Source: SAT2750 sp963581185 (GTDB lineage Bacteria > Planctomycetota > Planctomycetia > Pirellulales > Pirellulaceae). From it: a stretch of 8,744 nucleotides of DNA. The notes beneath the pieces are model-generated. The model was not told the DNA's origin. It ran no database searches and saw nothing but the letters and a program-made list of their open reading frames with translations. Each line of letters opens with the position of its first letter. Within the stretch, counting starts at the first letter, position 1. Positions 1 through 6,883 of the stretch are shown in pieces. Location of the stretch: NCBI GenBank assembly GCA_963581185.1, contig CAUZOB010000203.1:1-8744 (forward strand), in the 5' to 3' direction. A program made the translations under genes and the position numbers.

Positions 1-4
1 TGAC

Positions 5-673
5 TCAGTCGGTGGGTGATCGTAAGGGGATTGCCAGGAAGACGCCGAACTCCCTGGCCAGGTTGCAGCTTACCCGGGCATGGACGCGGCCCTGCTCGTC
101 ATAAAATCGGCCCTGTGGGGCGAGCGGAAATACGCCCTCGTGCCAGACATTGGGGTGAATGTAGAGACCCTCGCCAGGCTGGAAATAAAAGGCGACAAAG
201 TCGTCGGGCTTGAGGTCGTCGCCAGGCAGTGCCAGTGGCACGACGTAAGGGGTTTCATCCAGCGGGAAAAAGAGCTGGCCGCCGTCAGGATGATAGTTGG
301 CATGCCAGAGGAGGACCTGTGGTGGCGTGGTCGATGTCGATGCCGTGCGCTGAGCATCCACCGGGTTGCAGCCCCAACCCAGCAGGTACTGGTCGTCCAC
401 GGCCGTGTTCCTACCGAGTAACACGTCGCCTTCCCAGCTGGAAAGGAAGCTGCCGTGCGTCGTGCCTGCTTCGTCGCCCGTACCGCTGTCGACCGGTCGC
501 CAGCCTGCCGCGGGCCATTGAACTATCTCGATCGGATAGTCGTGATAGTCGTGAATCAGCGTGCCATAGTCAGCCAACGAGGATGCATCGGCCCGTACCA
601 GCGGGACCTCATGCCAGGGCAGCGAGTCGGGGACGTCCGGCGAAAGATAGTCGATCGGTTGGGGTGCTTCCAC
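5..673 (-). CDS. AllA-like cupin, ureidoglycolate lyase family
   Basis: Predicted 222-residue soluble cytosolic protein. The part from about residue 120 resembles ureidoglycolate lyase (AllA), a cupin that splits ureidoglycolate into glyoxylate and urea in purine/allantoin breakdown. Visible signs are HPDGGQLFFPL at 128-138, followed by a PLALPGDD strand-loop, then the F-x-PGEG-x-YIHPNVWHEG segment at 164-180 with H173 and H178 as likely metal or active-site residues, and ARVSCNLAREFG near the C terminus. At 222 residues it is longer than the roughly 160-residue bacterial AllA; the extra part is about 60 N-terminal residues plus a loop near 60-115. The start is GTG at 671-673: an in-frame TAG lies at 683-685 and no other start codon lies between. 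A weak GGCGAG-like ribosome site precedes it. No other purine catabolism gene is present in the window, so the true substrate may differ. The family call is fairly sure, the reaction is not. Confidence 0.72.
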   Translation of the reverse strand: MEAPQPIDYLSPDVPDSLPWHEVPLVRADASSLADYGTLIHDYHDYPIEIVQWPAAGWRPVDSGTGDEAGTTHGSFLSSWEGDVLLGRNTAVDDQYLLGWGCNPVDAQRTASTSTTPPQVLLWHANYHPDGGQLFFPLDETPYVVPLALPGDDLKPDDFVAFYFQPGEGLYIHPNVWHEGVFPLAPQGRFYDEQGRVHARVSCNLAREFGVFLAIPLRSPTD

Positions 674-993
674 GGCCTCGCCCTAACTGGAATCGCTCGC
701 GGGATGACCAGCAAATGATGGCCGCAGGTCCCGTTCGCGGCACCATCATATCAGCTCGATATGAATTCCTCGTGGCCGCCCCCTCGATTGCCCGAAACAA
801 GGCCGGCCCAAACTCATTTTCACGTGGATATAAGGCTCAACTGCAATCGCCTGGATTCCGATGAACGATGTAACTGATCGTAGCGATCGCACTGATCAGG
901 AAAGACAGGAAAGATAGGTTACCCAGTAAGCGACTTTGGATCACGGTTGGTCGGTCTCAGCTTCGGGTCGATGGTCATATTCAGGATGAAATC
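674..993. other. Intergenic region between divergent genes
   Basis: About 320 bases separate the divergently read AllA-like gene and the 812-residue exported protein, so promoters for both should lie here. I see no convincing -35/-10 pair on either strand and no believable small gene. Open frames crossing this stretch are extensions of antisense frames and lack family signals. The only ordered element is the palindrome at 875-898, followed by a short purine-rich stretch in which the AGGAAAGA-type word is repeated (898-917). Confidence 0.6.
875..898. promoter_or_regulatory. Imperfect 24-bp palindrome, possible operator
   Basis: The arms begin TGATC and end GATCA around a perfect central GCGATCGC, with 9 of 12 positions pairing in each half and three mismatched positions (GTA against ACT). 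It lies about 95 bases before the start of the plus-strand gene and 200 before the minus-strand gene. That position would suit a repressor or activator site for either. GATC-rich words can arise by chance, so this is only a candidate. Confidence 0.25.
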
Positions 994-3432
994 ATGAGAA
1001 TCGGACGGACGATTACCGCCATGACCGCTTGTATTCTGTCCCTGGCAGCATTCTACCAGGGGCCCACAAGCTGGCTGCCGGCTCAACAGCCCAGCCTGGT
1101 GCCAATTCAACGGCCAGCGGAGATGGTGACACGGTCATTTCTGGTCAAGCACCTGGCAGTGGACTCGGCGGCGACACAAGTCCGGCAGGTATTGATGCCC
1201 AGCGAGGGTCGCGTGTTCTTTGACCGCGGCCGAAATCTCGTGGTCGTCAAGGGAACTGCAGCTGCGCAGCAGATGGCCTACCAGCTATTGCAGACGATCG
1301 ATCGTCCAGCTGTTGCCGCCACAGGCGGGCCGGAAACTCGACGATACATGGTCGACGAAGCCAAGCTTGGCCAGCAGGCGGCACTCCTGTCCCGTCGATT
1401 TCCACCTTCAACAGGTGTGCAAATCAGGCCTGACATGGCCCGTGGCCAACTCTTGATTGTGGCGCCCAGTGAGATCCACAGGCAGATTACGGGTTTGCTA
1501 ATGCCGCTTGCCCAACCGACTGCCAGTGGCAACTGGACATCACGCATCCAGCAACGTCCGCTGCCGCTTCCTCAGATCAAGCCGGCAAACTCACAGAACC
1601 GAACGCCAGTAGCGGCGGCCGGTACAGCGCAGTCGCGTCCGGGCGACTGGCGCATGCGAATCAACGCCCCCCAGGGCAATACACTCTCATCTGCCACTGC
1701 AAGTGACGGCGCCGGAGGATTTGCTGACCAGGTCAGCGCCCAGAAGTTGGCAACTGAATTGCCTGCCGAGTCGGTGATCGACGATGTGGGGCAGCCGTTG
1801 CCGACGCCGCTTGCTCCCGCACTTCAGCCTGTTGCAGACGCAGACGTGGCGGGACCCAGGGCCACTGCTCAAGGGGCCTTTCCCGTTTCGCAGCCCGTTT
1901 CGCAGCCCGTTTCGAGGCCCGCTGCGCGGGTCGTTTCGCAGCCCGTTTCGCAGCCCGTTTCGCAGCCCGTTTCGCAGCCCGTTTCGCAGCCCGTTTCGAG
2001 GCCCGTTTCGAGGCCCGTTTCGAGGCCCGCTGCGCGGGTCGTGCGAATTCCCAACAGGGCTGTGTCAACCAATGCCAGCTCGACTGATCCATCCGCCAGC
2101 ACAGCAGATGCAGTAGAGGCAGCGACCACGGCATCCCCTGGTGCGGAGCAGCAGACAAGCGGAGATAACCTGACCTTTGAGGACCGATTTGCCCAAACTG
2201 TCAGCGACGGACTGGAAGTGCCGAAAAATCAGATGTTCCGTGCCTTCGGTTCTGTACACGAAAGCGTAGCTGCGCCAGTCCAGGACTTTTTTCAGGGAGT
2301 TCATGACGAGATCGCAGATACGCTGACGGGCTGGGCAGGTGGCCTCCCGTCGACGGAAGAAGAGGATCAAGATAAGCCTCAAGCCGCCCGCTTGAGGTCT
2401 TCTGCTGCGACGCCAGTCCTTCCGACCGTTGAGCCAGCCGCCACCGTTGCGACTCTTCGCCGGCCAGCTGCAGCTGTCGTAACGGTAGATCCTACGACCA
2501 GGCCGGCCGCCGCCGTTGCCACAGTCAGTACGCCACCCGCTGTGGCTGCGAGAGTCATTCGAACAGCTCCGACTCAGCCTGCCGTGCCAGCCGCCCCGAT
2601 AAATCAATCTGTGTCTGCCAGTGGAACACAGTCGGCCCGACCGATGGCCAATCAGATCAAGTGGCGGGGCGCTTTTCCGTCGACAGGCCATGCTGACTTA
2701 ACTCAGCAGCCGGTCATAGACCATGCTGCTGCCGTCGAAGTCCCTGTTGTGACACAGCAGGTTGTAAGGAATGAAACGCCACCCGCCAGGCCCGCTGCGC
2801 CGGCCATCCCTCAGGGTGTAAAGCTGACGCCAACTCTTGACGAGGTTCCGCTGAGGACAATACCAGTGCAACAGCCGGTGGCGAATCTGCCCAGCCCAGC
2901 TGTACCTCAGGCAGTCGTCCAGGCACCGCCCAGGCCTGTCGTGAGTGATACGGGCCCTGCCAAGCCAACTCCCCGACCTGCTGCCGTTGTACCGCCGCCG
3001 ACCGTGGATGCGACTCGACAGACAGGTTCCGTACTGGTTGACCGCGACGACCAGCAGAGACCCCAGCCATCGCTGCCGCCTGCCAGGGACAGTGGATTCA
3101 AGCCGCTGGCTACGCCGTCGCCGGTGCCTGCGATAACCCGGCCTGCTCCTGTTGTTGCCTCATCCAATCCGCTTGATGCCAGTCCGGCAAGCATGATCAA
3201 GCTGGTTGCTGACAGTGACGCGGAAATCGGCCGGTATGTTGCTCGCTTCCTCAAAATGAATGAAGTCGACAGCGAGTTGGCCGGATGTGATGTTCGCATG
3301 GCAATCAACAATCGCCAGATCTGGCTTGTGCTGAAACGCAACACGGGAACCGTGGTAAAACTGCATATCGGTGAGATTCGCATCGACGAAAACGGTTCCA
3401 GCCTGTTCCTCTACAAGCCATCTTCCCTCTAG
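994..3432 (+). CDS. Exported protein with secretin-N-like modules and Pro-rich linker
   Basis: Predicted 812-residue exported protein. Residues 1 to about 30 look like a signal peptide (RIGRT basic start, hydrophobic ACILSLAAF). Two consecutive modules at about 46-105 and 117-175 resemble the secretin N1/NolW fold: a strand, a helix, then a G-R-x-x-x-x-R-x-x-N-L-V-V-V-x-G pattern (72-87) and a second R-x-Q-L-L-I-V-A pattern (150-157). Residues about 176-730 are low-complexity, rich in Pro, Ala, Val, Gln and Thr, and include the four-residue tandem repeat at 297-348 and an isolated helical-looking segment at about 391-461. A compact C-terminal domain of about 79 residues follows (734-812, strand-rich, with RQIWLVLKRN). 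No secretin barrel is present. AGGA at 983-986 lies 7 bases before the ATG. The next gene starts 134 bases downstream on the same strand. The precise function is unknown; a cell-envelope scaffold or assembly role is inference. Confidence 0.8.
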   Translation: MRIGRTITAMTACILSLAAFYQGPTSWLPAQQPSLVPIQRPAEMVTRSFLVKHLAVDSAATQVRQVLMPSEGRVFFDRGRNLVVVKGTAAAQQMAYQLLQTIDRPAVAATGGPETRRYMVDEAKLGQQAALLSRRFPPSTGVQIRPDMARGQLLIVAPSEIHRQITGLLMPLAQPTASGNWTSRIQQRPLPLPQIKPANSQNRTPVAAAGTAQSRPGDWRMRINAPQGNTLSSATASDGAGGFADQVSAQKLATELPAESVIDDVGQPLPTPLAPALQPVADADVAGPRATAQGAFPVSQPVSQPVSRPAARVVSQPVSQPVSQPVSQPVSQPVSRPVSRPVSRPAARVVRIPNRAVSTNASSTDPSASTADAVEAATTASPGAEQQTSGDNLTFEDRFAQTVSDGLEVPKNQMFRAFGSVHESVAAPVQDFFQGVHDEIADTLTGWAGGLPSTEEEDQDKPQAARLRSSAATPVLPTVEPAATVATLRRPAAAVVTVDPTTRPAAAVATVSTPPAVAARVIRTAPTQPAVPAAPINQSVSASGTQSARPMANQIKWRGAFPSTGHADLTQQPVIDHAAAVEVPVVTQQVVRNETPPARPAAPAIPQGVKLTPTLDEVPLRTIPVQQPVANLPSPAVPQAVVQAPPRPVVSDTGPAKPTPRPAAVVPPPTVDATRQTGSVLVDRDDQQRPQPSLPPARDSGFKPLATPSPVPAITRPAPVVASSNPLDASPASMIKLVADSDAEIGRYVARFLKMNEVDSELAGCDVRMAINNRQIWLVLKRNTGTVVKLHIGEIRIDENGSSLFLYKPSSL
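1882..2037 (+). repeat. 12-bp tandem repeat encoding PVSQ/PVSR units
   Basis: Thirteen in-frame 12-bp units (based on CCCGTTTCGCAG) encode residues 297-348 of the 812-residue protein. In order they read PVSQ, PVSQ, PVSR, PAAR, VVSQ, four PVSQ, three PVSR and PAAR, followed by VVRI. The PVSR-PAAR-VV block occurs twice, so the array looks like a higher-order duplication in which PVSQ and PVSR units later expanded. Copies are almost identical in DNA, suggesting recent slippage or unequal exchange. The 12-bp period keeps the reading frame at any copy number. Confidence 0.95.
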
Positions 3433-3526
3433 TTTCTCGCTGGATCACAATAGCGATATACAGTACACGGTTCCTGCTCCCTTTCTGGCGAGCTGCCGGC
3501 TGAATGTGAGAATGCAGAGTGGCATT

Positions 3527-3550
3527 ATAGCTCCGCTCTACTGGAGCTAT
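3527..3550 (+). promoter_or_regulatory. Perfect hairpin in the leader of the dockerin gene
   Basis: ATAGCTCC (3527-3534) and GGAGCTAT (3543-3550) are perfect inverted repeats around an 8-base loop. The hairpin ends just before the ribosome site at 3554-3557 and covers most of the alternative ATG at 3549. It has no T-run, so it is not a typical terminator of the upstream gene. It could shape the 5' end of the message, be a protein site, or be fortuitous. Confidence 0.45.
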
Positions 3551-3553
3551 GAC

Positions 3554-3557
3554 AGGA
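3554..3557 (+). promoter_or_regulatory. Ribosome binding site deciding start at 3567
   Basis: AGGA at 3554-3557 sits 9 bases before ATG 3567. The in-frame ATG at 3549 has GGAG only 2 bases upstream, too close for normal initiation, and is partly inside the 3527-3550 hairpin. The ATG at 3567 also gives the usual short Arg-rich lead (MRDQRRHRALVLESLEPR) seen before this motif in planctomycetes. Confidence 0.6.
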
Positions 3558-3566
3558 AACAGCTAT

Positions 3567-4559
3567 ATGCGTGATCAGAGACGTCATCGTGCACTCGTGC
3601 TTGAATCGCTGGAACCGCGCCAGATGCTGGCCGCTGACCTTGCCGTGTTTCAGAATCCGTTGGTGTTTCATGACGTCAACAATGATGAGTATGTCACCTC
3701 GATTGACGCTCTGAATGTCATCAATCGACTGAATGGTCATGCAGCGGAAGCCAGGCTCACTCGCTTCCTGGATGTCAGCGGGGATGGCAGCCTCTCGGCG
3801 ATTGATGCCCTGCAAGTGGTCAATGGCCTGAATGGTGTGCCACGAGATGGCCACGCTGTTTTTGAACATGTGCAGCACGTTGCCCAGCGATTACAGCGTG
3901 CCCGCGGTAAGCTGCCAGTCGACCTGGCTCAACTGGGTGACAACGTGCTTGGCAAGATGGACGATTTTTCCGGCCACCTCAAAGCGATGCGTGGGGAGAT
4001 TCGTGAATTTCTGAATCAGCCGTTGGACGATGCCACAGATCTAAAACAGAGATTCAAGGTCATCAAGGACCGAATTGCCCAGCGGGTCCAATCGCTTGTC
4101 GATGAACTCAACCTCGTCAATCCAGACGAGCAGGAAACAGCGCAGCTCGACGATGGCGAAGTAGATAATCGAGTTATTCCATTCCCGCGCCGATTGCGCG
4201 AGGCGATCGAAATGAGCAACCTGCCCGATGAAATCGATGCGGACCAGGCTGCTGAAGTTCTGGATGCTGTCGAGAAGCGTCAGTGGCGGCCGTTTCGCAC
4301 GGATGGTCACTTTCAGCGCCGCTTCCAGATGACGGACGAAGCTCGGCAGCAGCGTGTTGACCGGATCAGGGGATGGATAGATTCTGGCAATCTGCCGGAA
4401 TTCATTAGCGTTGAGAGAGCTCACAAATTGCTGGATGTTCTGCAGCAGGGAATCGCCGAGGGGGAGGCGCATGATGAGCTCGCAGTGAATCCGATCACTG
4501 CCCACCAGCAGTTCTTTGCGGAACTTGGTGAGGATCTCCAGGCAACGATGATCGACTAG
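3567..4559 (+). CDS. LEPR-XLL dockerin-type calcium-binding protein
   Basis: Predicted 330-residue exported or surface protein. A short basic N terminus leads into ESLEPRQMLAAD (13-24), the planctomycete LEPR-XLL-type motif thought to act in export or surface sorting. Two dockerin type I repeats follow: one at 31-57 with calcium-loop residues D36, N38, D40 and D47, and one at 66-90 with D69, S71, D73 and D80; each loop runs into an IDAL-x-V-(I/V)-N-x-LNG helix. The rest (about 95-330) is charged and mostly helical. Residues 209-235 and 266-292 are related to each other with a 57-residue offset. Partners are unknown: a cohesin would be expected for classical dockerins, but planctomycete dockerin pairs may instead serve as simple calcium-stabilised modules. 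I chose ATG 3567 over 3549 from the ribosome site. It may share a transcript with the preceding gene, 134 bases away. Confidence 0.85.
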   Translation: MRDQRRHRALVLESLEPRQMLAADLAVFQNPLVFHDVNNDEYVTSIDALNVINRLNGHAAEARLTRFLDVSGDGSLSAIDALQVVNGLNGVPRDGHAVFEHVQHVAQRLQRARGKLPVDLAQLGDNVLGKMDDFSGHLKAMRGEIREFLNQPLDDATDLKQRFKVIKDRIAQRVQSLVDELNLVNPDEQETAQLDDGEVDNRVIPFPRRLREAIEMSNLPDEIDADQAAEVLDAVEKRQWRPFRTDGHFQRRFQMTDEARQQRVDRIRGWIDSGNLPEFISVERAHKLLDVLQQGIAEGEAHDELAVNPITAHQQFFAELGEDLQATMID

Positions 4560-4602
4560 CAGCTACGCCCGCTGCCTGCGCACGCCGATCGCCTCAAAAT
4601 GA

Positions 4603-4619
4603 CAGCTGACCTTCAGCTG
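4603..4619. terminator. Small hairpin between convergent genes
   Basis: CAGCTGA (4603-4609) and TCAGCTG (4613-4619) pair perfectly around CCT, in the 53-base gap between two convergent genes and overlapping the stop codon of the minus-strand gene. The place is right for a shared terminator, but there is no T-run on either strand, so intrinsic termination is doubtful. Confidence 0.25.
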
Positions 4620-5728
4620 GAACTGTCGAGCTCGTGAATCGTGGCTGCACGCATGGCATCCCAGTCGATCTCCAGACCCAGGCCGGCTCCCTGCGGTGCG
4701 TAGACGTAGCCGTCTGGCTGAGTTCGGATGACATCTTTCATGCCGTATTCGTACGCTTTATAAGGCACCGCTTGTTCATAGTAGGTGCAGTTGTTGAAGC
4801 CGAGCATCAAGTGCAGGTTGGCCGCCGCCACCAGCGTGAAACCCCAGGACATCACCTCGCAGCGCATGTCCGCCTGGTCGACCAGTTGCATCGCCTGCCG
4901 TCCACCCGTAAACCCGCCGCACATTGTGACGTCGGTTCGAGCGACACTCCAGGTCTTTGTCCGTAAGGCTTCGCCGAATGCCGGCAGATCCTGTAGCCAG
5001 TTGCCCGAGGGAAGAATCGGAATGTTGACCTGGCTTGTTAACTCGCGGTAGCCCTCCAGGTCATAGTCAAACAGCGGCGCTTCGAACCAGGCGAAATCCA
5101 GCTCCTCGAGTTCGCGGGCCGCTCTCAAGGCCGTGCTGCGATCATAGTTGTTCTCCACATCCAGCATGAATACCAGCTCGCGATCGCCGAACTGCTGCCG
5201 TACCGCCCGCGCCAATTCCAGGTCTCGATCGATGTCACACCAGCAGTGAAACTTGATGGCAGTAAATCCCTGGCTCGCCATCTCCTCGACAAAATCGAGG
5301 TAGGCTGGCACGTTGTCAAACATCGGTGTGCTGGCGTACGACCTGATTCGATCCCGAGTGCCGCCCAGCAGCTTGTAGATTGGCTGGCCCTCCAACTTGC
5401 CGTACAGATCCCAAAGAGCGATATCGATGGCGGCGATGGCGCCCGGCACCAGCGGGAAGACACGTGGCCACAAGGCCTGTCGGATTCCCTCCCGATCGAG
5501 TGGGTCGCGGCCGATCAGGATCGGGATCATGTGACGAAGTGTTTCCGTCGTGTAACGGTCATAATCGTACGATGTGTAGTTGGCCACGGCACCGATACCG
5601 ACAGCACCATCGTCCGTGGTGATGCGCACAATCGTGTTTGTCATGTACTGGTCAGGAAGGTCGTGTGACCACGTGTACTTTTGGACTTGTGGCCCCACAG
5701 CCCGAACTTCTACCCGATCAATGATCAT
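4613..5728 (-). CDS. Mandelate racemase/muconate lactonizing-like enolase-superfamily protein
   Basis: Predicted 371-residue cytosolic TIM-barrel protein of normal family length. Residues 1-115 form the capping domain and end in the MR/MLE signature AIAAIDIALWDLYGK (98-111). The barrel carries K159-x-H161 on the second strand, D190 (LDVENNY) and E216 (WFEAP) as metal ligands, and D266 (RTDVTMCGGFTGG). Spacing from K159 to E216 matches mandelate racemase without gaps, yet the third metal-ligand position is G242 (PSGNW where racemase has GENW), and the catalytic His region reads MSWGFT rather than SSHLF. Family members are acid-sugar dehydratases, racemases or cycloisomerases; the substrate cannot be named here. 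The ATG overlaps the stop of the upstream esterase gene as ATGA, and AAGGA stands 6 bases before the ATG, indicating translational coupling. Either the family uses other ligands or activity is altered. Confidence 0.88.
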   Translation of the reverse strand: MIIDRVEVRAVGPQVQKYTWSHDLPDQYMTNTIVRITTDDGAVGIGAVANYTSYDYDRYTTETLRHMIPILIGRDPLDREGIRQALWPRVFPLVPGAIAAIDIALWDLYGKLEGQPIYKLLGGTRDRIRSYASTPMFDNVPAYLDFVEEMASQGFTAIKFHCWCDIDRDLELARAVRQQFGDRELVFMLDVENNYDRSTALRAARELEELDFAWFEAPLFDYDLEGYRELTSQVNIPILPSGNWLQDLPAFGEALRTKTWSVARTDVTMCGGFTGGRQAMQLVDQADMRCEVMSWGFTLVAAANLHLMLGFNNCTYYEQAVPYKAYEYGMKDVIRTQPDGYVYAPQGAGLGLEIDWDAMRAATIHELDSSS

Positions 5729-6702
5729 TCCCGGTCCTTCTCTCGCCGTGGCAGGTCGCCTGGCGTCAGCTTGGCAATGAAAAACTGTTCCATGCTGCCA
5801 TACGGATCCTTGCCGCCCTTATAAGGCTGGCGGTTGATGATTAGCGTGTTTTCGACTTTCAGCTGATCCAGTTTCTCCTTCAGGCGAACGCCAAACAGGG
5901 GACAGTGGATCAAACCGCCGGGATAACCAGGTCCACGAATCGGCAACAGCTCAGCCGTGTATTGCATGTAAACTGGTGGGGCCTGCGCATCCACATGCTG
6001 CATGGCAGAACTTTCCTCGATCCGCTGACGATAGACAGGCTCTTCCAGGTCTGCGAGCGAACGGGCTCCGTAGTCCTTGAGCAGGTACTTTTGGAACCAG
6101 ACCAGGCGAATCCCGGTCATGTTGCTGGTCAGCCATCGCGGGTCGGTCGAGCAGGGACCGTTAATCGGTGCCACGCAGGTGAGCCGACTTGACTGACGCT
6201 TGACCGGGTCCGCGTTGTCCGGATCGGCCAGATCCTGGCGAAATGCTAACCAGAGCGAGGCGGCGGCGCCAGCTGATCCTCCAAAAGCGCCGATCCTCTG
6301 TGGGTCGACTTTCCACTTGTCACCCTGCAATCGCAGGAACTGAATGGCGCGAGCACAGTCGAATAATGGTCCTGGCAAGGGCTCAGGATCGACCTGGCCA
6401 ATCACGAAACGATAGTTGATTGCAGCTACGTGGATACCGGCTCGCTGCAGCGTCTGGATCGTCGGCTTACCGCGGATCTGCCTCTTGTCGCCGCTGGCAT
6501 ACCCCCCGCCATGGATGAACACGACGACTGGAGCCGCTGTGGTTACCGAAGCCTGGTAAAAGTCCAGCAGGTTGCGAGGGTGAGTGCCATATCGCACGTT
6601 CTGAAACGTGGGGCCAACAGGCTGCGCATGAACCATGCTGCTCACGACCAGGAACGTGGTGATCGCCAGGAATAGACGCAGACTCAATCGGATCAATACC
6701 AT
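5725..6702 (-). CDS. Secreted alpha/beta hydrolase, esterase/lipase (HGGG family)
   Basis: Predicted 325-residue exported hydrolase. Residues 1-26 form a clear signal peptide (basic VLIRLSLR, hydrophobic LFLAITTFLVV, cleavage after VHA). The mature part has the HGGGY oxyanion-hole motif (64-68), INYRF, a DCARAIQFLR helix, and the nucleophile elbow G-G-S-A-G with S143. This fits BD-FAE/hormone-sensitive-lipase-like carboxylesterases, common in planctomycete polysaccharide and ester breakdown. The only His residues after S143 are H236 and H266 (GLIHCPLFG); the usual late GGGH-type motif near the C terminus is absent, so the catalytic acid and base are not obvious. A strong AAGGAG site (6713-6718) lies 10 bases before the ATG. 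It is the first gene of a two-gene operon and its TGA overlaps the ATG of the enolase-superfamily gene. Likely action is periplasmic or extracellular release of an acid from an ester; the substrate is unknown. Confidence 0.85.
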   Translation of the reverse strand: MVLIRLSLRLFLAITTFLVVSSMVHAQPVGPTFQNVRYGTHPRNLLDFYQASVTTAAPVVVFIHGGGYASGDKRQIRGKPTIQTLQRAGIHVAAINYRFVIGQVDPEPLPGPLFDCARAIQFLRLQGDKWKVDPQRIGAFGGSAGAAASLWLAFRQDLADPDNADPVKRQSSRLTCVAPINGPCSTDPRWLTSNMTGIRLVWFQKYLLKDYGARSLADLEEPVYRQRIEESSAMQHVDAQAPPVYMQYTAELLPIRGPGYPGGLIHCPLFGVRLKEKLDQLKVENTLIINRQPYKGGKDPYGSMEQFFIAKLTPGDLPRREKDRE

Positions 6703-6883
6703 CAGCCAAAAACTCCTTATGCCCCAAGCCGCGTCGAGCTTTTACTTCAAACCATCGTAACGCGATTGTCTCGTATCCGCTGTTGCAACAACCAACAATG
6801 CTTGTAGTGAACCGTCTGGGGGTAGATTACGGTGTGCCTTGTCTGCTGCTGGAGAGAACGAACGGATTGAATGATTGAGTCGC

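Noticed and set aside
229..864. Plus-strand 211-codon frame over the AllA-like gene
   Set aside because: Antisense shadow; the minus-strand frame has conserved cupin motifs and a bounded start.
1882..2037. CRISPR-like appearance of the short repeat array
   Set aside because: Units are 12 bp with no spacers, in frame within a coding region.
1733..2158. Long antisense frames over the PVSQ repeat with Lys/Arg/Ala-rich or Cys/Glu/Thr-rich tetrapeptides
   Set aside because: They arise because the 12-bp repeat has no stop in several frames. The plus-strand frame has a signal peptide, folded domains and a ribosome site; the others do not.
2065..2691. Minus-strand 208-codon frame inside the 812-residue protein gene
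   Set aside because: Antisense shadow of a GC-rich, Pro/Ala-coding sequence; Arg/Cys/Gly-rich product without a family signal.
3554..3566. Match to the lacZ/M13 reverse-primer region (ACAGGAAACAGCTAT, 15 bases, from about 3552)
   Set aside because: Flanking bases do not match vector or lacZ, and the stretch is a normal ribosome-site region in a planctomycete gene, so contamination is not supported.
4603..4619. Intrinsic terminator between the convergent genes
   Set aside because: A perfect short hairpin exists but no T-run follows on either strand; kept only as a low-confidence feature.
6781..6790. TGTTGCAACA palindrome as operator of the esterase operon
   Set aside because: Ten bases of symmetry are expected by chance in a window this size and no second copy was seen.
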